Shown here piece after piece: positions 10,920-21,528 of a DNA stretch of 64,000 bases; position 1 is the stretch's first letter, and every line of letters begins with the position of its first letter. The DNA comes from Margaritispora aquatica (taxonomy: Eukaryota; Ascomycota; Leotiomycetes; Helotiales; Discinellaceae). The notes beneath the pieces are model-generated. The model had not been told where the DNA came from, did no database searches, and was given only the letters and a program-made list of their open reading frames with translations. The stretch covers positions 248,001 through 312,000 of the forward strand of contig VJWN01000028.1 of assembly GCA_007644065.1 (NCBI GenBank). The letters run 5' to 3'. The position numbers were made by a program, and so were the translations under genes.

Positions 10920-12797
10920 ATGAGTAACCAAATAGAGAAATGGAATGTGGCTCACGTCTTCGAGAAGCGCAAGCTTCTCATAGCAATCAACTGCATTGCT
11001 GGACTGTCTATTTTCTTCTTCGGATACGATCAAGGAATGATGGGTGGTGTGAATAATGCAGCGGATTACATCACCACGATGCATCTGGGCTATACTGATA
11101 GCGATGGCACGCCTGTCATAACCGATAGTCTATTACAAGGCGGTATCGTCAGTGTCTATTATTTAGGAACACTTGTATCTGCCCTCGTGGGTGGCTACGT
11201 TGGTGACAAGATTGGGAGAATCAGGACAATTGCTCTTGGTGCTGCTTGGGCTATTTTTGGAGCAAGTTTACAGTGTTCAGCTCAAAACTATATATGGATG
11301 ATCTTTGGTATGTATCTTCGAAAAGAAATTAGAAGTCAGAAACTAACATGTTCAGCTCGCTTAATCAATGGCTTTGGGACCGGCATCCTGAATGCGATCG
11401 TTCCCGTTTGGGCAACAGAAAGTGTCCCCCACACTAGCCGAGGACAATTCATTGCTATCGAATTTACGCTCAATATCTTTGGAGTCGTCGTTGCCTACTG
11501 GCTAGAATTGTAGGTCATTCAAATTATAAACTTTTTCCAAGACTGACACATCAACAGTGGACTCTCGTTCATCAACGAAGGCACATCTCCCATCCGGTGG
11601 CGATTTCCAATCGCATTCCAAATCATTCCACTTCTAGTCCTCTTCGGTTCCGTCTGGTTCTTCCCTGAATCTCCACGCTGGCTTGTCAAAGTTGGCCGCG
11701 AAGAAGAAGGCCGATACATCCTCGGACGACTCCGTGGTAACGAGGGAGAAGACAAGATCCAAGCTGAGGCCGAGTTTCAAGATATCCGAAATGTTGCACG
11801 TCTTGAGAAGCAAGCTGGAAATCGCACTTCGTACTGGGCTATGTTCACTGGCCAAGGATCAGGTGATCTTCATACTGGAAGACGAGTCCAGTTGGTCATT
11901 TGGCTCCAGATCATGCAGGAATGGGTTGGGATTTCTGGTGTTACAATCTGTTTGTGCCCCTTTCCCCCAAAGTTCGAAAGATTTAGACTGACATAGGCTA
12001 GATGCACCGACAATCTTTCGCATAGCAGGTTTCACTGCCGAAAAGTCTCAATGGATATCCGGTCTCAACAATATCTTCTACATGTTCTCGACACTCATCT
12101 GCGTTTTCACGCTCGATCGCATCGGCCGTCGCTGGACTCTTTACTGGGGCTCCATTGGACAGGGAATAGCTATGTTCCTCGCAGGCGGGATGTCACGTCT
12201 CGCTATCAACGCCTCTGATGCTGGTGATGCGGGTCGAGCTTCACAATATGGGGCTGCCGCTGCATCGTTTATTTTCATCTTCACTTTTGTGTTTGGCGCC
12301 ACATGGCTAACAGTACCTTGGCTGTACCCCGCTGAGATCTTCCCTCTTGAGGTGAGAGCGAAGGGTAATGCATGGGGTGTAGTAGGATGGTCAATCGGCA
12401 ATGGCTGGCTCGTAAGTGATCCCTTCTTTCACCATCTCTTATCATTCTAACAAATCACCAGACACTCCTCTGCCCCGTAATGTTCGACGCCATCAACGAA
12501 AAGACCCTCTACATCTTCGCCATCTCCAACGTAATCACACTCCCGATGGTCTGGGCGCTCTACCCCGAGTCTAACCAGCGAACTCTTGAGGAAATGGACC
12601 TGTTGTTCGCATCCCACACGCCCTGGGTATGGGACGCGGAGAGGAGTTTCACGAGGTTGAAGGAGGAGCATCCTGAGATTGTGAGTGCTGCGAGGAGAGG
12701 CGAATTAGTGAGGGATGTTGAGGATGGACATATTGGTGTTATAAATACTGTTGCTGGAGAAGATGTGAAGAATAGGGAAGTTAGGCACGTCAACTAA
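10920..12797 (+). CDS. MFS sugar transporter
   Basis: Exons are 10920-11307, 11356-11509, 11558-11949, 12002-12411 and 12462-12797, giving 559 residues. All sugar-porter signatures are present: GYDQGMMGG in TM1, GDKIGR after TM2, PESPRWL before the central loop, QEWVGISGVT in TM7, DRIGRR after TM8 and YPAEIFPLEVR after TM10. The MSNQIEKW start is preferred; an in-frame ATG 39 bp upstream would add 13 residues. About 12 TM segments are expected, with cytoplasmic ends. The residues do not settle which sugar is carried (hexose, pentose, quinate and others are possible). Both neighbours on the plus strand are accessory-type genes. Confidence 0.93.
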
Positions 12798-13500
12798 TCC
12801 CATATGGTCGAAGAAGCTGTCGATGTATAGAATAGACCCTGAGTTCATAAACAAATAAATAAACAGACATATAATTCATACCTGCCATACAAGAACTTAT
12901 AGTTATTTATTTTAAGTGGCTTTTTGAAGCAGTAGAAGATTGTTCTAGATCTCGGTTGCTGGTTAAGAGGGATGGGGCTCGCTTAGCAAATCCAAAAACA
13001 GATCATGCAATAATGAGAGAGAGACTTAACTTACAAAAGTCATACAGTCCAAATCTCAACACTCAAGCATCTTACGAGGCGATTATCTCGTCTAGAGAAA
13101 TCTTTCGAGATCCATCGCGGGTGAATTCCGAACATACAGGCAGCTTGTAAAAGATATCCAATAAAGCTTCCTTACTCGTAAGCACAAGGTCAGAAAACCA
13201 ATATCATGTACGTCGCAAAAATGCCAGTAGTATGGATCACGCCGTAAGCACAACAATTCCATTCAGCCAGCTACAGTATGCACATCTCCCCGCGCGACGT
13301 CTCCTCACAAGACAGGGGCCCCCTCATAATCTCGCTAAGCTTTTACGCAAGGAAGACTACTTACTCCCTGCCACATATCACACAAACTTTTTCATACCTA
13401 CCAAGTCTCATCTCAGTTATAAACAAGCCACAGCCTACAGATTCATGCACACGACCGACGTTCTACTTGCGAATAATCCCTCGTCTCATCTACCATCACA
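12798..13500. other. Intergenic, AT-rich then promoter of secreted protein
   Basis: The first ~130 bp after the transporter are AT-rich (AAATAAATAAA runs), consistent with 3' UTR and polyadenylation. TATAAA at 13418-13423 precedes the small secreted protein gene. No other gene is seen. Confidence 0.5.
13418..13423 (+). promoter_or_regulatory. TATA box of secreted 8-Cys protein
   Basis: TATAAA lies 78 bp upstream of the ATG at 13501. Confidence 0.45.
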
Positions 13501-14287
13501 ATGGCGAAAGGCAACTTGGCCGTATTCTTCACGTTCTGGTTGACCTCCGTCATCGCAGCACGAGACACACCATTTTTCAGCCCAGGACCCGGTCTTCCTT
13601 CCTTGGAGTCTCTGAATCTCACGTATACCGATCTGGTAAACATGCCTACACCGGGTATGATTTCCTCTTGCTCCTCCAATCCCTTCAACCCACCCAACCC
13701 AGCCCGCTCCCAGCACAAACATACCTATATAGACAAAATGCTAAATGCTCAACATCCTCAGAATGGGCCAAGTCCTCCCACTCAGCAAAACTACACAAAC
13801 GCACCCCCAGCTGCGCAATCGCCCAGCGCCAATGCCAAGTCAAGGACGCGGTGATCTGCTACAACTTCCTGATGGCGCTGGACACGACGCCGTGCACCAT
13901 CGCGGGATCCGGTGGGGATCAGCGCCAGTTTTGCTACTCCGGGGATTGCGAGGTGTACGGAACGAATGTCGGACCTCAGGTTGGTGTCAGCAGTTTTTGG
14001 TATGTTTGAGTTCATGGTTGTGCTCGTAGTGTTTGGGGATGAGGGAACTGATAGATGTAGATGGTGAAAGGGCTAATCTGATTTATGCAGTCGCGATATC
14101 GCCTACCCGGTCAGTACGGTTGCGTATGGGTGTGGAACTACGCCTGGGTGGGCTGGCGCTGGTGAGTACTTGACCAATTGAGACCGAAATTTGAGACAAA
14201 TTGCGATGCTAATGAATTGGTTGTGTAGGTTTTGATGCAGCAGGTGGAAATGGGTATATGTTTGTTACGCTCACGAGGAAAATCTAG
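13501..14287 (+). CDS. Small secreted 8-cysteine protein
   Basis: Exons are 13501-13654, 13762-13999, 14091-14161 and 14229-14287, giving 173 residues. Residues 1-20 (MAKGNLAVFFTFWLTSVIAA) look like a signal peptide. The mature part has eight cysteines (SCAI, RQCQ, VICY, TPCT, QFCY, GDCE, SFCR, YGCG), enough for four disulfides. One KR pair (LHKRTPS), just before the first cysteine, could be a processing site. No known domain is recognised. Size, secretion signal and cysteine content are typical of fungal effector or antimicrobial candidates; that role is inference. Introns 1-3 are 107, 91 and 67 nt; the frame closes only with this splicing. Confidence 0.75.
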
Positions 14288-15282
14288 CTTGAAAATATTT
14301 TTTGGACTAGCAGAGTTTCCTTAGGAGCAGTCAGTAAGGGTAAAGACTTCCTTTCCGGAGAGTTGGAAACAGTTTATAGATACGAGAAAACATTGCGCAC
14401 ATATCAAATAAAGAGCTCGTACACTGCCTGGACAACTGAATGCAAACCTCATCTACCCTTTCTTGTCTTATTGCTGCTGTCTTTAGTTGAGTCAACAATC
14501 ATCAAGGTGTAGAGCAAATCCATGATGATATGATATCGTGATCGAAATCTAACGTCGCCGTCATTACCGAAACAACACGCTTTCGATTCAATCCTACAAT
14601 GGAGTTTCGCCTACGAAAGATCATACTCGTGTTGCCAGTAAACTTAGGTATAAGGTGTGATTTATTTCCCCCGCAAGATTTCGTAGATGTGCAACAAATC
14701 CATAACGTGCATCCCGCTATCATCGTTCTCGACGTCACTTCGGAGCTAGGTAGCAATGAAGCCCACACCGCTTCGACACCTCACGACTAAGGTTCCGAAA
14801 ACACTTCCTCCTTATAAAACTCGATATGTAACGAAGTGTAGAACTTTCTTCATCTTGTCATTATATCTAGGGGACATCAATATTCAGTTTGTCCCACGTG
14901 AAACTCAACAGAGGTAACACAGCTCGCTTAGCAAAACGGAATTCGCTAGCAGCAACATCAACATCGGTGTCCGCATCACCCTCTCTCAGGCAAATAAACG
15001 AAGCAGAAGAAATATTACTCGTTCATGCAGGACTAATCCAGTAACCAACGAAGAATTAGACAATGACTAGATTCCAAAATCCATGGCCAGCAGTGAAGCA
15101 TAAACCATCTAAACCTTGAAACTCTCTGCTTCAGGCCAAAGGCCAGAGCAAGCAATACCTAGCCAGTTCAGATCTCAGCATAACATAGAAGGTAGAATTC
15201 GCAAACTAAAAGAACAAGCAGAGCACAAAGCTACATCACAATCTTCACCTCGCGAAACCCAGGCGGAAGGCGTGATATCCTG

Positions 15283-15388
15283 CTCCCCGCGAGAATCGAC
15301 ATGCAACAAAAGAAAGAGAATACGCTAGAATAAGCTACGCTCTTCACGCCATGAACAACAGGCAAAAAGCGTGATTTCTCGCGGGGAG
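15283..15388. repeat. Inverted-repeat element, copy A
   Basis: A 106-bp segment starts CTCCCCGCGAGAATC and ends GATTTCTCGCGGGGAG, so its ends are near-perfect inverted repeats of about 12-16 bp. The inside carries ATCGACATGCAACA near the left end and AGGCAAAAAGCGTGAT near the right end. It resembles a MITE-like unit or a hairpin-forming RNA; no clear target duplication is seen. Confidence 0.6.
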
Positions 15389-15563
15389 CAAAATGTCGAC
15401 ATGCAACAAGATGGCAAAGAAATGATGATGATTTGGTAGATGAGCAGACTTAGGTGGATACCACATTATCGGGTAGCGATCCTAGACTGAGACTAACAAT
15501 ACTACTATCACGGCTATGGCATAGGCCTGCGTCCTACTAGCGATGCAAGCAGAGAAACTTCTC

Positions 15564-15661
15564 CTCCCCGCGAAAATCGACATGCAGCAGAACTAGAATT
15601 CAACGCTATACATTCTTCGCACCCCAAAAGCCAGGCAAAACGCGTGATATCTCGCGGGGAG
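15564..15661. repeat. Inverted-repeat element, copy B
   Basis: A diverged copy of the element at 15283, offset about 280 bp. It starts CTCCCCGCGAAAATC and ends GATATCTCGCGGGGAG and keeps the same internal motifs (ATCGACATGCAGCA and CAGGCAAAACGCGTGAT). Left flank GAAACTTCT and right flank GAAACTCT could be a decayed target-site duplication. Confidence 0.6.
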
Positions 15662-16395
15662 GAAACTCTAGGCGTGCAACAGATGTGAAGCAAACCCAAT
15701 AAAAGGTAGTAGATGGATAGATACTAAGTTGGATATCCAGAGTAATGGTGGCACCCTAAGCCTACTAAATACACTAATTTATTGCAACTATGACATAGCA
15801 TTGCTCATCCACTATGACCAATGCAACAAAAATGGAGGAGAATTCTACAGGTGAGAGTAAGATGCCGTACGCGTGCAAATAAAACACGAGAGGAGCCATA
15901 TCATACGCTCCAGGGTGTGTGGGTCATTGAGGCTAAAACCGTTCGAGAGAAAAGTCAAATTGAGATGGAGGGGCAGGCGAGTTGTCTTACTCAGGATCGC
16001 ACATTAAGAACTTCCTACGATGGGACTTGTTTCTGTGGAAGGTATGGTTGAGAAATTTAAATTGGCAATGTGGGTGCAAGGTGTGGTTGAAAACTCTCGG
16101 TAAGTTGGTTCTTTTGAGATTTGTTGCAACTATGGCAAAGACCTCTACATCCCGAAGAGGATAGCGTCTCTATATGAGAGCTTCTAGTCCAAAGTGCGCC
16201 ATCAAACTTTACTATTAGACCATTTCTCATCTAGATCAATATTTTTCCTTCCGCCATGATTAAATCCTCTCGTCGTGGTGTCTTTTCCAAGAGGTGAATC
16301 CTAAAGAGCTCACATATGGCGAAAGATCGAGAAATGTTGAAGTCTTCGATATATGTCGAGTATTATCAAATGTAACGGCGACATCGCTTAATCTC

Positions 16396-17384
16396 TCAAT
16401 CGTCATCGTCGTCATCGTCAAATGTCTCAAGCTGGAAAGCCTTCGGCTGCGCCTGTACCCTCTCAGGTCCAGGTCCACTTGCGCTCATACGCCTTTCCAT
16501 TTCCTTTCTCCTCTGTTCTTCCATCCTAGCCTGCTCCTCCTCTCTCTTAGCATCATTCTCCTCCGCGATACGCTTCCGCTCAGTCTCGAGATCAGCGCTC
16601 CTCTCTGGGTCGAAGCTTGCAGGGTCGAATCCTTGATCGAGAAGAACTTGAATACTGGCGAGTGCACCACTTCTGATCGCATCTGGCGAAGGCCATGGTG
16701 TCCATCCGGCATCATCTCGTGGACCCAGGAAAGCTGACCAGTTCTTGATGTTCGTCTTCACCCCAGATGTGTCAGTGGTCTGTGTATCTGTTTGTGTCGT
16801 GTTTGCTGCCGCATTTGTGTTGTCTATTTCCATAGCCGTAGATTGAGCATTGGTATCAGCACCATTTGCTGGTAGAATCGGTGTCGTACTTCCGGTGCCA
16901 TTGGCTTGTAATTGCCCCTCCTTAGACACGTCCGTATTAGTTGCTGCATCCGGATCGGGCTCTCTGTAAGATGGCGGGAGGGTATATTTGCTTATACGCC
17001 GCGCAAATGATAGAAGTTCCGAGTATGAGAGTGGGTTTGTGGCTGCAGGCAGGTCTGTTGCAGGAGTTGCGATGAGCTCGCTGCGCGTTTTGGTAAGCAG
17101 AGTCAGTGTGTCGCGGATTTGGGCATCAAGTTCTGTAGAAGTGGCGCGCAAGGCAGCAATCTTTGCATAGTTTGATTGATGAACAGTTACTAAAATCTGT
17201 CAGCTATGCGATATGTGTAGCTTCGGAGAGACCTGCATTGCTCCAAGCCATGGCTGAGTTCAGCATCGGCATTCACCAGATCCGTTGCTTGATTTGGTAG
17301 GGGATGGTGTGTTGATATCGAAGTAATGAGGGTCGCAAGAGCTTTCTCTACGCGTTCAAATCGCTTCTCCAGGATTTCGTCCAT
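16396..17384 (-). CDS. MED4: Mediator complex subunit 4
   Basis: Two exons, 17384-17237 and 17189-16396 (minus), give 313 residues. MED4 belongs to the middle module of Mediator and links regulators to RNA polymerase II in the nucleus. The N-terminal half is a helical coiled coil. The family signature YSELLSFARRISKYTLPP sits near residues 105-125. A Thr/Asn-rich low-complexity stretch comes next, then a GWTPWPSPDAIRSGALASI block typical of fungal MED4, a charged helix rich in RKE, and a tail of seven aspartates. The frame only continues with a 47-nt GC-AG intron (donor GCAGGT, acceptor TTTTAG, branch GCTGAC), giving the expected family sequence EQLTVHQSNYAKI. A GT donor 4 nt downstream breaks the frame. 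Confidence 0.88.
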
Positions 17385-18185
17385 GGTAAAATGTGTAGTA
17401 ACGCCGCACGTTGTCAACAGAGAGAGCTTCGAGGTTGTAGAACCTTGGGATATTTCTCAAGAGGAGCATTGAGAGGTCCACGTAGGGCTTAGCTTGCCAA
17501 GATCTGGCTTAGTCAGAATCACGAATTCACCTGATCTGGTTGTCCAAATTGACATCCTCAATTGCCTACCTACTGACACGCTTTAGGTAAATGCCGTCTT
17601 ACCACATTCATTCCACGACAATTGTTTACACAGTTCCTACTCATCATTACTCAGGTGGCAATGTCGTCTGCATTGCCTTGTTGTGGAAAAACAAATGAGT
17701 AAGCGGTAGTCTTCGCTGTCAGTACCAAGATCAATACAGACTGGCTCAAGTCTCGCCCCCAAAGTTACCCTTGCACTCAGCCGCGAATGGCTTTCACATC
17801 CTTAAATGGAAGACTGTCATTGGATTATGCATACGACCATCCCTCCTTCATTGCAGTTGAAGGTGTAGACACGGTACCAATCATCCCAATACAACACGTT
17901 GGCCGAGCTGAAACGATGATATTTGACCTCATCCACCAGTTACATCTTCATCGGAGGCTGATTGGACTTTGAATTTCCCTCCTTCATCAGCACTAACGCA
18001 TTTTGGGGACGCCTTCAAGTAAATTTCTTGGGACATCAATTTGTAAGTTTTGGTTGTGCGGCGTATGAGATGAGCAATAAGTACATTCAATTTCCCACCA
18101 TCTCTTGACATTCTTCAAGAGTCAACCCCCAGATCTCATATTACCTCGCTTTCCCTTTTTCTTCCATCTATTTCTTAATCTCAAA
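17385..18185. other. Divergent promoter, MED4 / hemerythrin-like gene
   Basis: No gene recognised. The 60 bp before the hemerythrin-like ATG are pyrimidine-rich (CTTTCCCTTTTTCTTCC), as is common just upstream of fungal start codons. Confidence 0.45.
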
Positions 18186-19077
18186 ATGGGTCAATCCCCT
18201 ACAAAAATCACAGGGCAATGGGCCGACAGTCCATTTCAGCTACTTGAGACACCAAGGAAAAGGCTTGGGGTAAGCTACCGCCCTTCCTTGAGATAACAAT
18301 AGCTAAAAGAGGCACTCAGATTACAGATCCCAAGAAAGAACCTGGTGCTATCTCAGCAGCCACTGAAATGGCATTGATCCATAACGTCTTTATTCGGATC
18401 CTAAACTGCATCTATCTCCAAGCACCAAATGTGAAAGAAGAGAAAGACATTGTTGATTTCACGAAATTTATGAACGCATGGATCGTGACGATCCATGAGC
18501 ACCATGGCAATGAGGAGAAATTCTTCTTTCCTTGGCTCGAGGAATATATCGGAGTCGAGAATTACATGGAGAAGAATGTTGAGCAACACCATGCGTTCAA
18601 CCCAGGCTTGGAACAGTTCGAATTATATGTCAAGGCTCTGATGGCAAAAACGGAAACTTATGATGGAACCAGAGTTCTCCGTCTTATTGATGGATTTGGA
18701 CAGACTTTGACCACACATCTGAAAGATGAGATAGCTAGCTTCGAGGCACTTGAGTCGATGGGTGACAAAATTGACTGGAAGGCGTGGAATAAGAAAGTTG
18801 GTGATTTAGCGGTCAAGACAGCTGATACTGTAAGTCTGGAAATGACATGGGATCTTCATATGGTGTATTAATATGCTGGCAGGATTTCGAGATCCCCGTT
18901 GTCTTGACCAACATGGACTTGACATTCGAAAAAGGCTTCCACGAGTCTGTCTGGCCACCTTTCCCAGCAATTGCAGCTTTCATTTTCAGGTGGCTTTATG
19001 TGCCTAGACACAAGGGTGCTTGGAGATTTTCATGTTGCGATACCCACTGTATGCCTAAGAATCTAGATTTTGTTTAA
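18186..19077 (+). CDS. Hemerythrin-like (HHE) domain protein
   Basis: Exons are 18186-18269, 18320-18829 and 18883-19077, giving 262 residues. The expected metal-ligand pattern of an HHE four-helix bundle is present: HNVF near residue 45, HEHHGNEEKFFF near 85, EQHHAFNPGLEQF near 110 and HLKDEIASFEAL near 160. Such proteins bind a di-iron centre and are linked to oxygen, NO or iron sensing; no function can be set for this one. The C-terminal third is hydrophobic and basic (FIFRWLYVPRHKGAWRFSCC) with three cysteines, and is typical of the fungal members. No signal peptide is seen. Confidence 0.88.
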
Positions 19078-20717
19078 GCGGTAGTTTTTTGCTTGCTGTG
19101 TTCTCAGAGATACATATTGTATATGTTCCGATTGCGGATTTTGAGTTAGATTTGATATGTACTGCTCTGCTATATCAATTTCATGGAACGTGAGTATTGA
19201 ACATCGTCCGCACTGGAAACCTGATTATCTTTGATGATTATTGCGCCATTTTCAACAATAGATAGGAAGAGATAAAATGCTGCATTGGAATTTGTCACAT
19301 ACTATAGAGACAGACCTATGCAGACTTTTGGATGGGTCCCAAGACCTCACTCTAGGCAGGTTCGAGGCGAAGTAGTAGTTATCCATAAGGTATTGAGGCT
19401 ATGCTTCGTTAAATTCCATGGCATGGCAAATCGAGCAGGTCAACTTCCCTACCAACCTTCTCAATCTGTGATGCAACGTTTCTATTCCGCAGTACAAGTT
19501 AATCTCATGCGTCTTGCGCCTTCTCTCTTATTGCCTATCACGCCTGGCTAATAGCAACGTTTGTGGTGTTTTACCGTGCCGACATTGATTGAGGCTCTGC
19601 GGAAGGTCGATTTGCAATAGAGGCCTCCCGAGTACATGATCTACCGACCCAAGACAGTACGGTGTCATGGCATCTCCGCGACCATCCATACGTGGTCCAA
19701 GGCTGATTATTATTCCTGGTGATCCAAGAACAATAAAACCTTGGCATGTAAACGTTCCTCATCCACCAAACCACCACTTCATGCATATCATCCGAAACGT
19801 CCTCTCAGCCCTACGAGAACATGGCATGTTTCCAAACTGCCTAAACGCAGATGCGATGAATATCCCTCACATTTCATAATCATGCATCTTATATAACACT
19901 CCAACGTCCATTCCAGAACAGCTTCATAAGCGCCCAGACCCAGGTCGGCCTTGGCATTTGGCCTTCTTGCACAGCCCCAACTACGGCGGACGGACAAGCG
20001 CGGGGTGGACATTCAGCCGAGCATGAAACAGCCCGCATCTTTGCCTGCTGCCAACCTTCCACCACCACTTTGCCTTCCATTCGTCTATCGGATCACGATC
20101 TGCTTTACCTACATCATTGAAGCTATGTGCATTGAGTGACGGCATTTTGCGAGCCTGAGAGCGAGAGGATAATCAAGTTTATTGCACGCCTGCGCTGGCA
20201 CAAGAACATCGATCGTTCAACAATCTGCAACGCAATCTGACGACGACCCCGCGCGCACTGTCTCAGATAACGACCTTCTCCTCGACCGGCTTCGGTACCT
20301 GCGCAGACGGCGCAAAGTTGGGCATTTGAATAGGTGTGTGGCAGGCGAATATGCAGAGGCGTCTGAGAATCTGGAATTGGTGCTGACGGATGGCCTTTTT
20401 GTAGCATACGTTCCAGCTCTCTGTGTAACAGACTTCCAGATCTAGATTTCTAAGCTTGGAAGAGGCGATTTGTACGGACTTTGTTCTTTGTCCTTCGACT
20501 GGCGATTGATTGTTCCTGGCAGATTCGTATCGATTATCAAAAACACGGCCAATCTGCGAGATATTGTAGGTGGATCATGGTTATGCCTTGATTTTTGGAA
20601 AGAGGCTGATGAATTGGTGTACAGACAATAATTCGTGATAAAGTGTTTGGAAGGACTCCATAGTTGGTCGATATACAACACGAGCCAATCTCGTGGTATT
20701 GATTAGAGTTTCGCAAG
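19078..20717. other. Intergenic, upstream of NCS1
   Basis: A 1.6-kb spacer between the hemerythrin-like gene and NCS1. Only overlapping short ORFs without domains are present. Nothing recognised. Confidence 0.45.
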
Positions 20718-21528
20718 ATGGGTAAATCGTACGTCTCCAATACCAGAATTGCGAGTGCACAAGGAATGCGTTGCATCGGAAGCTTTGGTGTGCATGGTAA
20801 AGTCCTGGACTGACCACGCGACAGTCAATCAAAGCTCTCGCAAGAGCAGCTCAGCGAACTACAGCGATCTACCCATTTCGACAAGAAGGAGTTGCAGCAA
20901 TGGTACAAGGGCAAGTTCTCCTCTCTTGCTAAAATGCGCCTACTCTAATACGTCCAAGGTTTCCTTAAGGATTGCCCTTCAGGCATGCTCACCAAGGAAG
21001 AGTTCCAAAAAATTTACAGACAATTCTTCCCATTTGGCGACCCTTCATCATTCGCAGATTATGTGTTTAATGTATTCGATAGCGACAAATCAGGCTCGAT
21101 CGATTTCAAGGAGTTCATTTGCGCCTTGAGCGTCACTAGCAGGGGAAAGATGGAAGACAAATTAGATTGGGCATTCCAGCTCTACGATATCGATGGCGAC
21201 GGAAAGATTAGCTACGATGAAATGTTGGCAATTGTCGAGGCGATTTACAAGATGGTGTGTAATTTCCTTCCTCGGACTCGCGTCACCCCTCCAGCTCCAG
21301 GGACAAATGCGTAGCTGTAGCGCAAAACATGAACTAACTAGCCTTTAGGTCGGATCCATGGTCAAGCTCCCAGCCGATGAGGATACACCTGAGAAGCGAG
21401 TCAAGAAGATCTTCCGCATGATGGACAAGGACGAAAATGGCAGCTTAGATATGGAGGAATTCAAGGAGGGCAGCAAGCGCGATGAGACTATCGTGTCGGC
21501 ATTGTCGCTGTATGATGGCCTTGTCTGA
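20718..21528 (+). CDS. NCS1: Neuronal calcium sensor 1 (frequenin)
   Basis: Exons are 20718-20728, 20825-20910, 20959-21254 and 21349-21528, giving 190 residues, exactly the family length. The N-terminus MGKSQSKLS carries the N-myristoylation signal (Gly2). EF-hand 1 is degenerate (CPSG), as is usual in NCS proteins; EF-hands 2-4 are intact: [24 protein letters not shown] and [12 protein letters not shown]. It is a membrane-associated Ca2+ sensor that in fungi activates phosphatidylinositol 4-kinase and affects growth and calcium tolerance. The second intron (20911-20958, 48 nt) is GC-AG with the classic donor GCAAGT; joining there restores [14 protein letters not shown]. The first coding exon is only 11 nt. 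Confidence 0.96.

Larger units (their letters stand above)
14288..16395. other. Intergenic, convergent, with duplicated inverted repeats
   Basis: This lies between the 3' ends of the secreted protein gene and MED4. A degenerate repeat structure occupies about 15243-15800 (separate entries). I see no coding gene; the ORFs across the repeat are short and not conserved between its copies. Confidence 0.5.

Noticed and set aside
12970..14935. Word GCTCGCTTAGCAAA found at about 12976 and 14920
   Set aside because: The similarity does not extend into the flanks, so it is not a repeat element by what I can see.
15417..15490. Box C/D snoRNA-like motif (ATGATGA then CTGA about 65 nt later)
   Set aside because: No terminal stem pairs the flanks, and ATGATGATGAT is a simple repeat here.
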